From: Pseudomonas sp. LRP2-20
Lineage (GTDB): Bacteria > Pseudomonadota > Gammaproteobacteria > Pseudomonadales > Pseudomonadaceae
Direction of reading: 5' to 3'
Assembly: GCF_024349685.1 (NCBI RefSeq)
Contig: NZ_AP025944.1
Coordinates: 3,354,001 to 3,418,000, forward strand
Length of the DNA: 64,000 bases
The position numbers were made by a program, and so were the translations under genes. This document shows, piece by piece, positions 31,808 through 41,806 of this stretch. The stretch's first letter is position 1. The number at the start of each line of letters is the position of its first letter. A model generated the notes under the pieces. It searched no databases, was not told where the DNA came from, and was given only the letters and a program-made list of their open reading frames with translations.

Positions 31808-33892
31808 ATGTCCAGCCAAACCGACCTGCGCTTCAGCTTTCAGCCGCTGCTGACCCAAATGGAATTCGAGGTCGTGTCGTTCACGCTCGACGAGGCGATC
31901 AGCACGCCGTTCCAGCTGAATCTGGAACTGATCAGCTTCGAAGATGATGCCGACTTTGCCCAGTTGCTCGACAAACCTGCACTGTTCACCCTCTGGCGTG
32001 GTGAACGCCCGCTGCGCTACGTGCACGGCCTGATCAGCAGCTTCAGCCAGGGTGAAACCGGCTTCTGTCGTACCCGTTACCACGCCCTGGTCGAGCCACA
32101 ACTGGCACGCGCCAGTCTGCGCTCGAACTGGCGCATCTTCCAGCAGAAAACCGCCGCGCAGATCATCGAGCTGATGCTCCAGCGCCAGGGCATCCTGCAC
32201 TTCGAGCTGCATGCCAGCTGCAATCATCAGGTGCGCGAATTCTGCGTGCAGGCCGGCGAGACCGACCTCGACTTCATCGCCCGGCTGGCGGCTGAAGAAG
32301 GCTTCGTCTACCGCTTCGAGCACAGCGCCAAACAGCACAAGCTGATCATCAGCGATCGCGTGCAGGCCTTGGGGCTGATCAGCCATGGCGTCATCAAGGC
32401 CGAGGATGACGATGACGGCCTGTTCGATGATCAGCAGCAGATGGGCCCCTATCATGTGCTGTACCGCGCCAACAGCGGCGGTGTGCAGGCGCTACCCTGC
32501 CTGCGTCGGTTGCGCTATAGCGAGCAGGTACGTACCGCCAGGCAAGTGCAGCGCGACTATACCTTCACCAACCCGGCCTATAACCAGCAGCACCGCGCAG
32601 AGGCCAGCGGCGTAATTCACCAATCGACGGATTACGAGCGTTTCGACTACCCCGGCCGCTACAAGCGCGATGCGGTAGGCAAACCCTTTACCCAGACCCG
32701 TCTCGACGCCCGGCGTCACGATGCCTGCATCGCTGAAGTGGAAGGCGACGATGTGCGCCTGCAACCGGGGCTGAGCTTCACCCTCACCGAACATCCGCGT
32801 GAAGACCTGAACGTGCATTGGCGGGTGATCCATGTCGTCCATGAGGGCAGCCAGTTCACCAGCTTGCAGGAAGAAGCCGCCGGTGCCGAACGCGGCACGC
32901 ACTACCAGCAGAACGCAACGCTGGTGCCTGGCCGAACCGAGTGGCGCCCTGCCCCGCTGGACAAGCCCCGTGTCGATGGCCCGCACATGGCCACCGTGGT
33001 CGGGCCACCCGGTGAGGAGATCTACTGCGACCAGTGGGGCCGGGTCAAGGTCAGCTTTCCCTGGGACCGCGAGAGCCAGAACAACGAGTTCAGCTCCTGC
33101 TGGGTGCGCGTTTCACAAGGCTGGGCCGGCGGCAGCTGGGGTTCGATGGCCATCCCGCGGGTCGGCCAGGACGTGATCATCCACTACGTCAACGGCGACC
33201 CCGATCAGCCGATGATCACCGGGCGTACGTACTGCGGTAACCAACTGCCTCCGTACGACCTGCCGGAACACAAGACGCGCATGACCATCAAGAGCCAGAC
33301 CCACAAGGGTGATGGCTACAACGAACTGCGTTTCGAGGATGAACTGGGCAAGCAGGAAGTGTTCATCCATGCCGAGCGAGACCAGAACAATGTGGTCAAG
33401 CACGATGAGACCACCCGCGTCGGGCGCAACCGAGTCGAGCAGGTAGGCAATGACGAACAGCTGACGGTTGGCAACGATCTTCAACAACAAACCGGCCGCG
33501 ACCGAACTGATCGGGTCGGGCGTACCAGCCGGGTAGACATAGGCCAGGACCTTATCGAGCAAGTCGCAAATGACCATCGTGAAGCCACGGGGGCCAACCA
33601 CCATGTCAGCATCGGTGGCCAGAGCGAGTTGCACATCAAAGGGCGACAGCAAATCAGCATCGGCGGGGGTGTGAACCAGCAAACCACGGTCTATCAACTG
33701 CAGGCCAGCGAGCGCATCGAGTTCAGAAGCCCTGGCGGCAGCATCGTGCTGGATCAGCAAGGCATCACCCTGAACGGCCTGACACTCACCTTGCTCGGCC
33801 CGACCCAAGCAGCCGTCGATGGATCGGGAAATACCCTGGACCTGGATCTGCTCGCAAATGCCAGCGTCCGATGCGAGGAGACCGGCCGATGA
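31808..33892 (+). CDS. vgrG: VgrG/TssI type VI secretion spike protein
   Basis: A 694-residue protein with the gp27-like N-terminal part (about 1-380), then the gp5-like OB fold (ATVVGPPGEEIYCDQWGRVK, about 400). A beta-helix needle with repeated VGNDEQLTVG-type segments runs to the C-terminus. No extra enzymatic domain is fused. It starts the effector unit: the adaptor gene overlaps its stop codon, and effector, candidate immunity and PAAR genes follow in the same direction. Confidence 0.95.
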   Translation: MSSQTDLRFSFQPLLTQMEFEVVSFTLDEAISTPFQLNLELISFEDDADFAQLLDKPALFTLWRGERPLRYVHGLISSFSQGETGFCRTRYHALVEPQLARASLRSNWRIFQQKTAAQIIELMLQRQGILHFELHASCNHQVREFCVQAGETDLDFIARLAAEEGFVYRFEHSAKQHKLIISDRVQALGLISHGVIKAEDDDDGLFDDQQQMGPYHVLYRANSGGVQALPCLRRLRYSEQVRTARQVQRDYTFTNPAYNQQHRAEASGVIHQSTDYERFDYPGRYKRDAVGKPFTQTRLDARRHDACIAEVEGDDVRLQPGLSFTLTEHPREDLNVHWRVIHVVHEGSQFTSLQEEAAGAERGTHYQQNATLVPGRTEWRPAPLDKPRVDGPHMATVVGPPGEEIYCDQWGRVKVSFPWDRESQNNEFSSCWVRVSQGWAGGSWGSMAIPRVGQDVIIHYVNGDPDQPMITGRTYCGNQLPPYDLPEHKTRMTIKSQTHKGDGYNELRFEDELGKQEVFIHAERDQNNVVKHDETTRVGRNRVEQVGNDEQLTVGNDLQQQTGRDRTDRVGRTSRVDIGQDLIEQVANDHREATGANHHVSIGGQSELHIKGRQQISIGGGVNQQTTVYQLQASERIEFRSPGGSIVLDQQGITLNGLTLTLLGPTQAAVDGSGNTLDLDLLANASVRCEETGR

Positions 33893-34803
33893 GCAGTGAA
33901 GCCTTGATCAAGCTCATCAACCAACACCACCGCCCCGGGCAATACAGTTATGTGCTGCTGGACCCGCTGGCAGCCTCAGAAGGCAGCGAACAGTCATTAC
34001 TCGCAAGCCTGAAGATGGCATTGGGCGACAAAGCGATGACACGCGTGGTTCGACCCGACCTGCCTCGTGCAACCGGGTTGCATCCCGTGCTCGTTTGCCT
34101 TGGCTCGCCCGGAAGTTCGCCTGGCATCTCACTGCTGGAGCCAACAGCACGGGCCGCCGAACGCGACATGCATCGGCGCAAGCGTCATGTCTGCGGTTGG
34201 CTGCTCAGCGAAGCGCCGCCCACCACCGTCGCAGCTCACCTTACCGCGCTGTGCCGTTTACCCGATGCATCCGGGGCGACCTCGTTTCACCCTGTTTATG
34301 AACCGCTGCGCCTGGAACTGCTGGCCGCGTTGTTCGAACGTGCGGAACAGGGGCCTTGGTGGCCGATCGAGCGCTGGGTTTTCGTGACCAGTGGCGGCAG
34401 CCTGGCAAGCCTGACAGGTCAGCCACATACCCAGCGCAACCTGCCTGCGGGCGCCATCCGCGTTCAGAAGGACGCCGCCCTGATAGAGGCCGTGTTAGCG
34501 GCATGGAGGAGATTGCCGGCGTTTCCCGGCGCCCGCGAAATCCCGCCATTCGCGGCCCTGCGAACAGCCAACCATCTCGATGACGCGCGCGAACTTGGCC
34601 TGACGGTCGAGCAGGACATCCTGGTAATGGCCCTTCACCTGCTACGGCTGCACGCGCAACTGCACACCCAGAAGGCCGTACGCGACATGGTCGACATGGC
34701 CGTCCGGCAGCAAAGGCCCCTCACCGAGATGTTTGCGCACTTTTCCGATTCGAGCTGGCGCCATCTGGTTGCAGCCACTCCCCAACCAAAGGCCTACCCA
34801 TGA
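33889..34803 (+). CDS. Probable DUF4123-type effector adaptor
   Basis: A 304-residue protein whose ATG overlaps the vgrG stop by 4 bp. The N-terminus, GQYSYVLLDPLAASEGSEQ, resembles the start of DUF4123 (Tap/TEC) chaperones, which load effectors on VgrG. Position between vgrG and a large effector gene is typical for that family. The overall similarity is too weak by eye to be certain; no membrane segment or enzymatic motif is seen. Confidence 0.6.
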   Translation: MSSEALIKLINQHHRPGQYSYVLLDPLAASEGSEQSLLASLKMALGDKAMTRVVRPDLPRATGLHPVLVCLGSPGSSPGISLLEPTARAAERDMHRRKRHVCGWLLSEAPPTTVAAHLTALCRLPDASGATSFHPVYEPLRLELLAALFERAEQGPWWPIERWVFVTSGGSLASLTGQPHTQRNLPAGAIRVQKDAALIEAVLAAWRRLPAFPGAREIPPFAALRTANHLDDARELGLTVEQDILVMALHLLRLHAQLHTQKAVRDMVDMAVRQQRPLTEMFAHFSDSSWRHLVAATPQPKAYP

Positions 34804-37800
34804 GCATCACACAAGACATTGCCAACGCCGTTGCCGAAGTCGAATTTCTCCTTACCCCCTGCAAAGCCTGCCAGCGCCAGGGCCTGCCCATCCTCCCCCT
34901 GCGCCGCGCCGTGGTCCCCGATACCCGCCCCGGCAGCGACCCCGCCACGCAAACCCGAATGGGCCTGCGCACCTTGCGCAGCGGCTACCTCTATGTGCTG
35001 CTCGACCAACGCATCTGGCACGCCTACGAAGTCACCGCGCAAGGCCACCTGCGTCGCTTCCTGCCCTACGAGCCAAACCCAGGGCCGCCACCGTCGCTGC
35101 CCGAGCACTGCGTGCATGAAAACCACGACATACCGTCGTCCTTCCTCAACGTCGACACCCACACCTACGGCTCGGCCTGGCTGGCCTTTTCCAGCGATCC
35201 CTGGCCGGCTAGCGTGCTAGATGCCTACAAGAACGGCCAAGCGCCTGCGCAGCGCTTCGAAGGCCTGGACCTGATCCTGGCGCGCAAGCACCCCGAGTTG
35301 CAGGGCCTGGCCATGACCCCGGACAACCTGCAGGTCGACAGCCAGGTGTTCGAGTATGCCCAGCAACTGAACGGGCCGTTCGACAGTGCCCATGGTTTTC
35401 ACAGTCGCTTCCTGCGCAAGACTGCCTTGCGTGGTTACCTGGTCAATGCGATGGCCCGGCATCAGCTGGAAAACGGCGTGCTGGCGGTGGTGCTCGATGA
35501 CACTGTCGGCCTCATTCAGGAGTACAACCATCAACGCCTGAACTGGGTGGTCAAGCGCCAAGCCTGGCGCGAGGACCCGCTGCGCGCCTATCAGTTGCAG
35601 ACGTCGCAGATCCTGCAGATCATTCGTGCCACCCAGCGTGAATGGGCGGCGCAAGAAGTACCGACGTTCGAACCACAGACAGGCGACGGGCCGCCGGTGT
35701 TCACCGATCCCGAGGTGGAGCGCCAGCGCATAGTCGAAATGCGCCAGCGCGAGAGCGATGAAAAACTCGAGGAACGCTACGACGAACCCCGGCGCGCGGC
35801 ATTCCAAGCGGAGTATGAACAAGAGGAAGCTCGCTTCCAGGCCTTCATCGACCGGCATGCTGTCACCTACGCGGAACTCTGCGAGAGCGCGGCCTTCGCG
35901 CTAATCGAGCGGCACGATTACGACGGATGGGACCGTGAATCGGGCATTGCCTACAGCAAGACCGTCGCTGCCTGCCTGGCCGGTGGCATCACTGAAGCGC
36001 CGTCCACCAACCCTGAGCCATCTCCACCAGCGCCCGGTACCAGCGAAGCGCTGTGGCTGAAATGGCTGCATGACCCCAACAGCCCACCCTACCGCGCCCT
36101 GCTGCTGCGCGACGCCCCCTTGATGGCGGCACTGCTGCCAAGCTTCTCGCCGACCGAGCCGACCGACTGGAACGACAGCGAAAAGCTCTACGCCGCTTTG
36201 AGCAAATTCATTGCCAGTGAAGATGCCGGCCTGAAGATGCGAGATTCGCTCAAGCAGGCCATCACCGAACTGCAGGGCGCGGTCAATGCCGCCAGCCTGC
36301 GCCTGCAGACGCGGCTCGACCCCGGTATCCAGCACGCCGTGCGGCACCTGAACAGTGCTAGCCAGCGGATTTACAACGGTGTGCACCTGATCGAACTGCA
36401 GGTGCAGATGAAGCTGGGTGAGTACTACGCCTTGCAGAGCGCGCACCTGCGTGAACTGCAGAACAGCGCCAGCCAGAAACTGGCCGAGGCGCGGGCGCAG
36501 ATGATGCCGGACCTCGAAGACGTGAAGGCCGGCATATTCAGGCAAGCAGGCAAAGTCAAACCCATCATCCAGACCGGTTTGCTGAGCCTTGCCGTGCTCG
36601 ACCCGAAAATCGCACATCAGGTGATCCCGGTCAGCGTCTGGGTCGAAGGCACGGCGCATGACCTGCATGAGCGGTTGGCCAGGGAAGTGAAGCTGAACGT
36701 CAATCAGTTGAATGATGCCGCCAAGATGGCATTGGTAGACATCACAGTCGCGGCGGGGACGCTGGAGCTGGAAGCACGCAAGACCCTCAATGGCATGAAA
36801 ATCAGTGCGGGCCAAGCAACGCAGTTGGTACGTGACAGTTTTACGGGGCTGCGAGGAACGGGAAAAGGCTGGGAGTTGCTGCTTTCGTTGGGTGGGCTCT
36901 ATTTACTGAGTGACAGCCTTGGAAAGAATCTGAAGAAAGCCGAAAAAGTGATCGGTCCGAAGTCGAGTGAAGCCCTGATGGCGCTATATGGGTCCTGTAT
37001 TGCGGCCCTTGGTGGAGCCGTAGAGCTTGTCGGACTTTCGATGCCGCGCAGGATGACTACGAGTAGTAGTGCCTCTCTCGGCCGGACTATCGCCAAAACT
37101 GGCGCAGTGGTGAGTGCTATCGCAGGTTTTTTTGAAGCTGCCTACTCCATGCTGGCCGTAAAGCGTTCTTACAGAGCCGGAGACAACAGGGCTGTACTTC
37201 GGTATTCCATGGCCACAGCTCTCGCCATTGGCGGAACCCTTACAGGAATTCAAGCTGTATCTAGCCAGTTTTTACTCGGCACACTAGGCCTCACCATCAT
37301 CCTGAGCATTTCAACATACAACATGATTAAATGGGCTGAAAAACAGGAGTCAACACGCCTAGAATCATGGGCCAAACGCTGTTATTTCGGAAAAGCCAAC
37401 GAGTCCCCTCGCATTCATTGGAATTCGCCGAACCAGGCAGACATCGCCTTCGCCGAACTCAATGCGGCTACATTAGAACTGACTGGCGGCCTGACACTGC
37501 ACACCGTTCAAAAGGACATTGCTGTCAACCCGAAAACAGGAGGGCGGGCCAACGTAGAGTTTCAACACAGCATAAAATTTCAAATTATCATTCCTGCCTT
37601 CAACGAGACAACATCTAGTTATCAGTGGGTTCTCGTACTGCATCGTCAGGCAGATGGCGAAATTCCGAATCCAATCTCTGGCGAGGTCGTTATCAACGAA
37701 CGACACCTACCACCCCCGATTGAATCAAGAACTTCCCGATATGCTTCCATGAGGCCAATGAAACCTCCTAAGATATCTGATTACATGGCGGATTCAATAG

Positions 37801-37994
37801 TAATCAACCGAACAAAGCAGCAACCGATTCCCAATGACGGCAGCCGCACCTATGAAGCATTCAGTGGCAGCATTGCTCTGACTCCAGACATCGGCAGGCA
37901 CAACATAATGGCTGTCTCGCTTTTAATAACTTACTGGCCTGACCGTAGCGTTCCTGAAGCCTTTGCCGAAATTGCGATACAGCAAGAAATCTAA
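34800..37994 (+). CDS. VasX/BTH_I2691-like type VI membrane-active effector
   Basis: A 1064-residue protein. The N-terminus (CKACQRQGLPILPLRRAVVP, then RTLRSGYLYVLLDQRIWHAYEV) matches the N-domain of VasX-like effectors. The middle (about 290-640) is helical and charged. Residues about 690-860 contain several hydrophobic helices (LLLSLGGLYLLSDSLG, AVVSAIAGFFEAAYSMLAV, FLLGTLGLTIILSISTYNMI), as expected for a pore-forming toxin. From about 36900 on, the DNA is visibly richer in A and T than the 5' part. The start overlaps the adaptor stop, and the next gene overlaps its stop. Confidence 0.83.
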   Translation: MSITQDIANAVAEVEFLLTPCKACQRQGLPILPLRRAVVPDTRPGSDPATQTRMGLRTLRSGYLYVLLDQRIWHAYEVTAQGHLRRFLPYEPNPGPPPSLPEHCVHENHDIPSSFLNVDTHTYGSAWLAFSSDPWPASVLDAYKNGQAPAQRFEGLDLILARKHPELQGLAMTPDNLQVDSQVFEYAQQLNGPFDSAHGFHSRFLRKTALRGYLVNAMARHQLENGVLAVVLDDTVGLIQEYNHQRLNWVVKRQAWREDPLRAYQLQTSQILQIIRATQREWAAQEVPTFEPQTGDGPPVFTDPEVERQRIVEMRQRESDEKLEERYDEPRRAAFQAEYEQEEARFQAFIDRHAVTYAELCESAAFALIERHDYDGWDRESGIAYSKTVAACLAGGITEAPSTNPEPSPPAPGTSEALWLKWLHDPNSPPYRALLLRDAPLMAALLPSFSPTEPTDWNDSEKLYAALSKFIASEDAGLKMRDSLKQAITELQGAVNAASLRLQTRLDPGIQHAVRHLNSASQRIYNGVHLIELQVQMKLGEYYALQSAHLRELQNSASQKLAEARAQMMPDLEDVKAGIFRQAGKVKPIIQTGLLSLAVLDPKIAHQVIPVSVWVEGTAHDLHERLAREVKLNVNQLNDAAKMALVDITVAAGTLELEARKTLNGMKISAGQATQLVRDSFTGLRGTGKGWELLLSLGGLYLLSDSLGKNLKKAEKVIGPKSSEALMALYGSCIAALGGAVELVGLSMPRRMTTSSSASLGRTIAKTGAVVSAIAGFFEAAYSMLAVKRSYRAGDNRAVLRYSMATALAIGGTLTGIQAVSSQFLLGTLGLTIILSISTYNMIKWAEKQESTRLESWAKRCYFGKANESPRIHWNSPNQADIAFAELNAATLELTGGLTLHTVQKDIAVNPKTGGRANVEFQHSIKFQIIIPAFNETTSSYQWVLVLHRQADGEIPNPISGEVVINERHLPPPIESRTSRYASMRPMKPPKISDYMADSIVINRTKQQPIPNDGSRTYEAFSGSIALTPDIGRHNIMAVSLLITYWPDRSVPEAFAEIAIQQEI

Positions 37995-38824
37995 TGGATA
38001 AGCCCAAACGTCCAGCAGGCTGGAAATATGATCTAGTCGCGCCCCATCAACCCAGCCACCCGCAACTTATCAGTAGCAATATAGAGTCTTCACTGGAACA
38101 CATCGACGAGAACATGATCGAAATATCAAGACACACCCTAAAGCTTAGAGGATTTTCCATCACCCTAGGTTCGACAGTACTCCTCTCAGCCGCATGTATC
38201 GCAACAGCAGCAATTTACCATGAACTGTTCTCAGCAGTCAGAACCGACTTTACTTCCATTATTACCTTCCTGGGAGTATGCGTCTTCTTATTCGCAGTCT
38301 TAACACCCTATGTGCGAATGGACATCGAGCAGCCTCACAACCAACCCATACGCTTCAACAGACACCGCCGTAAGGTCTATTTCTACCAATTCCGCTTTGA
38401 CTTGCTTCACCCTTTCGGTCGTAAAAACTGGGGGGTAAAACCGGTAGTCTACGACTGGGATGACCTCACAGCCGAGGCTTATCGGATCTACGGGGCCATG
38501 GGTTACGGCGGGCTGAGGGAAGAGGTCATGCTATCCGTCCGCAAACCCGGTACTGACGAAGTAATTGATCGCGTTTTCCTTGCCGACGATATTGAAAAAG
38601 GCGAGCAGTACTGGGCCATCGCCAGGTTGTTCATGCAGCAAGGCCCCGAAGCACTGCCCGACTTTATCCGCGCCTCAAAAGCCTGTGAAGAATCACCTGA
38701 TGCCGACCATTGGGAAAATGCTGTTCATCACAACCCATTCGACCGCCTCGCCCCCAAAGTCCAATGGCCCGCTGATATGGACCTGGAATCCCGCACCGCC
38801 CCCAATCCAGGAGAGCAGAAATGA
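37994..38824 (+). CDS. DUF6708-like membrane protein, candidate immunity or accessory protein
   Basis: A 276-residue protein with two membrane segments (about 58-78 and 92-112) and a cytoplasmic C-terminal half containing YFYQFRFDLLHPFGRKNWG and WDDLTAEAYRIYGAMGYGG, features I associate with DUF6708 proteins of type VI loci. It overlaps the effector stop codon by one base and the paar start by 4. A membrane protein directly after a pore-forming effector is the expected place for immunity. Base composition is AT-richer than neighbouring genes. Confidence 0.7.
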   Translation: MDKPKRPAGWKYDLVAPHQPSHPQLISSNIESSLEHIDENMIEISRHTLKLRGFSITLGSTVLLSAACIATAAIYHELFSAVRTDFTSIITFLGVCVFLFAVLTPYVRMDIEQPHNQPIRFNRHRRKVYFYQFRFDLLHPFGRKNWGVKPVVYDWDDLTAEAYRIYGAMGYGGLREEVMLSVRKPGTDEVIDRVFLADDIEKGEQYWAIARLFMQQGPEALPDFIRASKACEESPDADHWENAVHHNPFDRLAPKVQWPADMDLESRTAPNPGEQK

Positions 38825-39078
38825 AAGCCGTAATACTCGTAGGCCACCGCCATGACTGCCCAATTCACGGCCCGGGCGTGGTTGAGACAGGCAGCACGCA
38901 CTACACCTTCAATGGCAAGGCGGTCGCCAGAGTCGGCGACCGAACCAGTTGCGGTGCATTGATCGAAACCGGCGCAACCGGTTTTCAAATCGAAGGTAAA
39001 GCCGTAGCACGTGAAGGTGACAGAACCGACCACGGCGGCGTACTGAGCCAAGGTGATAACAACTGGCAACTGGATTGA
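38821..39078 (+). CDS. PAAR-domain spike tip protein
   Basis: An 85-residue protein with the PAAR motif repeats: VETGSTHYTFNGKAVARVGD, then CGALIETGATGFQIEGKAVA and EGDRTDHGG. It sharpens the VgrG tip and can carry effectors. No toxin domain is fused. It is the last gene of the overlapping cluster from vgrG on; 39079-39274 holds nothing I recognise. Confidence 0.93.
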   Translation: MKAVILVGHRHDCPIHGPGVVETGSTHYTFNGKAVARVGDRTSCGALIETGATGFQIEGKAVAREGDRTDHGGVLSQGDNNWQLD

Positions 39079-39274
39079 CCGTCCTCCAACCTGGGTCGCC
39101 CGGCGGCCCTTCGTCGGCACACTGCAAAAACCTGATGAAAATCTGTGAAACAAATTGAACATCCAGCGCCGTTAAGCTTCCAAAAGTTGATACGTGCCAT
39201 CCTTTTGCCAGGAGCCAGCCGCCGATGCTCATCCCGCCATTCCTGCGCTGCCAACGCCCAGGAGCCCAGTTGCC

Positions 39275-39562
39275 ATGAAACTGCCAGGCCGTGCGCCCAA
39301 CTCCAGCCTGCAGCTCGACTACGTCCGCGACACCCTGTTCGGCCCGGTAGCCTTGAGCGTGGAATGCCAATGCCAGATGGCGGCCCTTACGCTGCAAGGC
39401 CGCCCTGCCCTGCGCCTGCACATCTGCCCACCACTGCCGGACAAGGTCGAACGCGCCCACAGCGTGGCATTCGTGTGGGACGGGCGTAGCTATCACGGGG
39501 TGGTCCGTGACCACGGCAAATGCGGCGATGGCGGGCTGAACCTGCTATTGGAGCTGCAATAA
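39275..39562 (+). CDS. Small hypothetical protein
   Basis: A 95-residue protein with CAGGAG about 9 nt before the ATG. It has predicted beta strands (YVRDTLFGPVALSVECQCQM, HSVAFVWDGRSYHGVV) and three Cys. No signal peptide or membrane segment. I do not recognise the family. GC content and codon choice fit a real Pseudomonas gene. Confidence 0.6.
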   Translation: MKLPGRAPNSSLQLDYVRDTLFGPVALSVECQCQMAALTLQGRPALRLHICPPLPDKVERAHSVAFVWDGRSYHGVVRDHGKCGDGGLNLLLELQ

Positions 39563-39647
39563 GCCGATCAACGGCGGCGCACTGGGCTGAACCTGCTGCA
39601 AACGGCAGATCTCCATAACTACAAGGCCCTGCCTTCTGGAGAACGCC

Positions 39648-40262
39648 ATGAACAGCCCGTTGCTCAAGCTCTTCACCCACCCCGCCGACGCTTGGATCGA
39701 CATCCGCCGCGCCGAGGAAGACCACCCGCAACAATACCTGCCGCGCCTGTTGGCGCTGGCCCTGATCCCGGCCTTGTGCCTGTTCGTCGGCACCACCACC
39801 TTCGGCTGGAGCCTGGCCGCGCAGGAGCGGGTGCAACTGAGCATGGCCAGCGCCGCGCAACTGGCCGGGCTGCTGTATGCCACCACCGTGGTCGGGGTGA
39901 TGCTGATGGGGGTGATGATTCGCTGGATGTCGCGCGGCTTCGATGTGCAACCGACGCTCACCCAATGCATCGGTTTCGCCGCCTATTGCGCCACGCCCTG
40001 GTTCTTTGCCGGGGTGGTCGGCTTGCTGCCGATTCGCTGGTTGGCACTGCTGGCTCTGCTCGCCGCTTCAGCCTACGCCACGGTATTGCTGTATGGCGGC
40101 CTGCAGACCTTCCTGCGCCTGCGCAAGGAGCAGGCCATGCTGTTTGCCAGCTGCGTCTGGGGCGTGGGCCTGCTGTTGCTGGTGACCATCCTGGTGTCGA
40201 TGATCCTGTTCTGGAGCAATGCACTGATGCCCGAATACGTGCGCCCGGCCAGCCTTGGCTGA
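39648..40262 (+). CDS. Yip1 family inner-membrane protein
   Basis: A 204-residue protein with five predicted membrane segments beginning near residues 34, 68, 105, 125 and 165. The N-terminus MNSPLLKLFTHPADAWIDIR is typical of bacterial Yip1-domain proteins of the YohC type. The role is unknown in bacteria. GGAGAACGCC precedes the start. It converges on the DUF1652 gene with a 17-bp gap. Confidence 0.85.
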   Translation: MNSPLLKLFTHPADAWIDIRRAEEDHPQQYLPRLLALALIPALCLFVGTTTFGWSLAAQERVQLSMASAAQLAGLLYATTVVGVMLMGVMIRWMSRGFDVQPTLTQCIGFAAYCATPWFFAGVVGLLPIRWLALLALLAASAYATVLLYGGLQTFLRLRKEQAMLFASCVWGVGLLLLVTILVSMILFWSNALMPEYVRPASLG

Positions 40263-40279
40263 CCGGTGCACATCGGTGC

Positions 40280-40540
40280 TCAGGCGATGGCCCTGAGTGC
40301 TGCCGGGTGGCTATCTCGCAGGGTGTGCAGCTGGCCGACCAGGTTCACCAGGTCGCGACAACTGTTCAAGCTCTGCAGCGAAACCCCGGAGAGGGTGACG
40401 CCCTCCTCCAGGCTTTGTCCCTGACCCAGGCGGATGGTCAAGGTGGTGCCGTCCGGGCAGCTGACTTCGCAGCGGTCGGGCAGGCATGCCTGCTCGATAA
40501 TCTGCCGCATTTCCAGCATCGAAACTCCTATCAACGACAT
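40280..40540 (-). CDS. DUF1652 domain protein
   Basis: An 86-residue protein starting at the ATG at 40540. MLEMRQIIEQACLPDRCEVS and PDGTTLTIRL match the short DUF1652 family, which is found almost only in Pseudomonas. Its function is unknown. The 217 bp between this gene and the alkA stop hold no further ORF of note. Confidence 0.85.
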   Translation of the reverse strand: MSLIGVSMLEMRQIIEQACLPDRCEVSCPDGTTLTIRLGQGQSLEEGVTLSGVSLQSLNSCRDLVNLVGQLHTLRDSHPAALRAIA

Positions 40541-40757
40541 GGTACGACCCTCTCTGTACTGGATGGCCTGTTGTGTGTGAGTACGCCTTTGGCAGGCAGG
40601 GTGCCAATTGATATTGCGCATGCCCAAGCGGCCGTCCATGCGCCGGGGCAATGATCGTGCGGAGAATCCTTTAGCACCTTAGTGGAAGAACGATGTTTGG
40701 CCCCGCCCGTTCGATCGAATGCTGGCACTTCGCGACAAGCGGTCGCGCAATGCGCTG

Positions 40758-41666
40758 TCAGCCGGCCAGTGATGCCCACAGATGCTGCGCGGCATAAGCG
40801 CGCCAGGGTCGCCAGGCCAGAGCGCGTTCGGCCAATTGCGCGTCAGGCCCTTCCAGCAGGCGCAAGGCCTTGACCAATGCCACATCCCCCAATGGCAACG
40901 CATCGCCGGCGCCCGCCTGGCGCAGCGCCAGGTAGTGGGCACTCCAGAGGCCGATCCCTTTCAAGCGGCAAAGGCTGGCCAAAAGCGGCTCCAGCGCCTG
41001 CCCCTGGCGCAGCAGTGTCGGCTGCGCCAGTAGCGCTCGCGCCAGAGTACCCAGGGTGGCTGCGCGTGCGCGGGGCATGCCCAGGTTTTCCAAGTCGGCA
41101 TTGGCGAGCACACGCGCCGTCGGGAACACATGTGTCACACCAGCGGCCGGCAGCCGCAGCGGCTGGCCATGGCGCGCCACCAGGCGCCCGGCCAGGGTCA
41201 TGGCACCTGCCACGCTGATCTGCTGCCCCAGCACCGTGCGCATGGCCTGCTCGCAGGCGTCCCAGCCTTGCGGGACGCGCAGGCCCGGGCGGGCGGCAAG
41301 CAGCCTGGCCATCAACGGGTCGCGGGACAGCGCTGCGGCGATGCGCGTGGGGTCGGCGTCGAGGTCGAAGAAACGGCGGATGCGGGCGATCAGGCCGGGG
41401 ACGGACCGGGCAGGTACAGCGCTGAAGCGGATGCACAGGCGATTGCCGCTGGCCGGCCTGGCTTCGAGCACCGCCTGTTTGCCAGCCACGGTGAAACTGC
41501 GGCGATAGGTGTTATCGCAGAAGGTTTCGATGCCTGGGATACAGCGGGCAGCCAGGAAGGCCAGGGTGGAGGGCCAGTGGTAAGGCGTGGGGTAGCGCAG
41601 CCACAAGATGTGCTGGCCAGAAGCGCTTAGTGAACGGTGCACGGCGTGCAGGTGGGACAGAGGCAT
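40758..41666 (-). CDS. alkA: AlkA-type DNA-3-methyladenine glycosylase II
   Basis: A 302-residue base-excision repair enzyme. An AlkA_N-like domain (about 10-110) is followed by the HhH-GPD fold: AMRTVLGQQISVAGA, the hairpin LKGIGLWSAHYLALR and the catalytic Asp in LPLGDVALVKAL. I chose the ATG at 41666. Upstream in-frame codons fall in a REPIN. It is the second alkylation repair gene in the window, along with alkB. Confidence 0.92.
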   Translation of the reverse strand: MPLSHLHAVHRSLSASGQHILWLRYPTPYHWPSTLAFLAARCIPGIETFCDNTYRRSFTVAGKQAVLEARPASGNRLCIRFSAVPARSVPGLIARIRRFFDLDADPTRIAAALSRDPLMARLLAARPGLRVPQGWDACEQAMRTVLGQQISVAGAMTLAGRLVARHGQPLRLPAAGVTHVFPTARVLANADLENLGMPRARAATLGTLARALLAQPTLLRQGQALEPLLASLCRLKGIGLWSAHYLALRQAGAGDALPLGDVALVKALRLLEGPDAQLAERALAWRPWRAYAAQHLWASLAG

Positions 41667-41701
41667 CGTTGCATGATGCCAAGATTTGTGTGGTTTGTAC
41701 T

Positions 41702-41795
41702 GGCCTCTTCGCGGGCAAGCCCGCTCCCACAGGATCGTCACTACCTGAGGGGCAGTCATGATCCCGTGGGAGCGGGCTTGCCCCGCGAATGGGCC
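41702..41795. repeat. REPIN between alkA and the pirin gene
   Basis: The left REP unit begins GGCCTCTTCGCGGGCAAGCC and the right unit ends GCTTGCCCCGCGAATGGGCC in inverted orientation, with CTCCCAC/GTGGGAG arms between. Confidence 0.85.
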
Positions 41796-41806
41796 AATAC
41801 AGGCTG

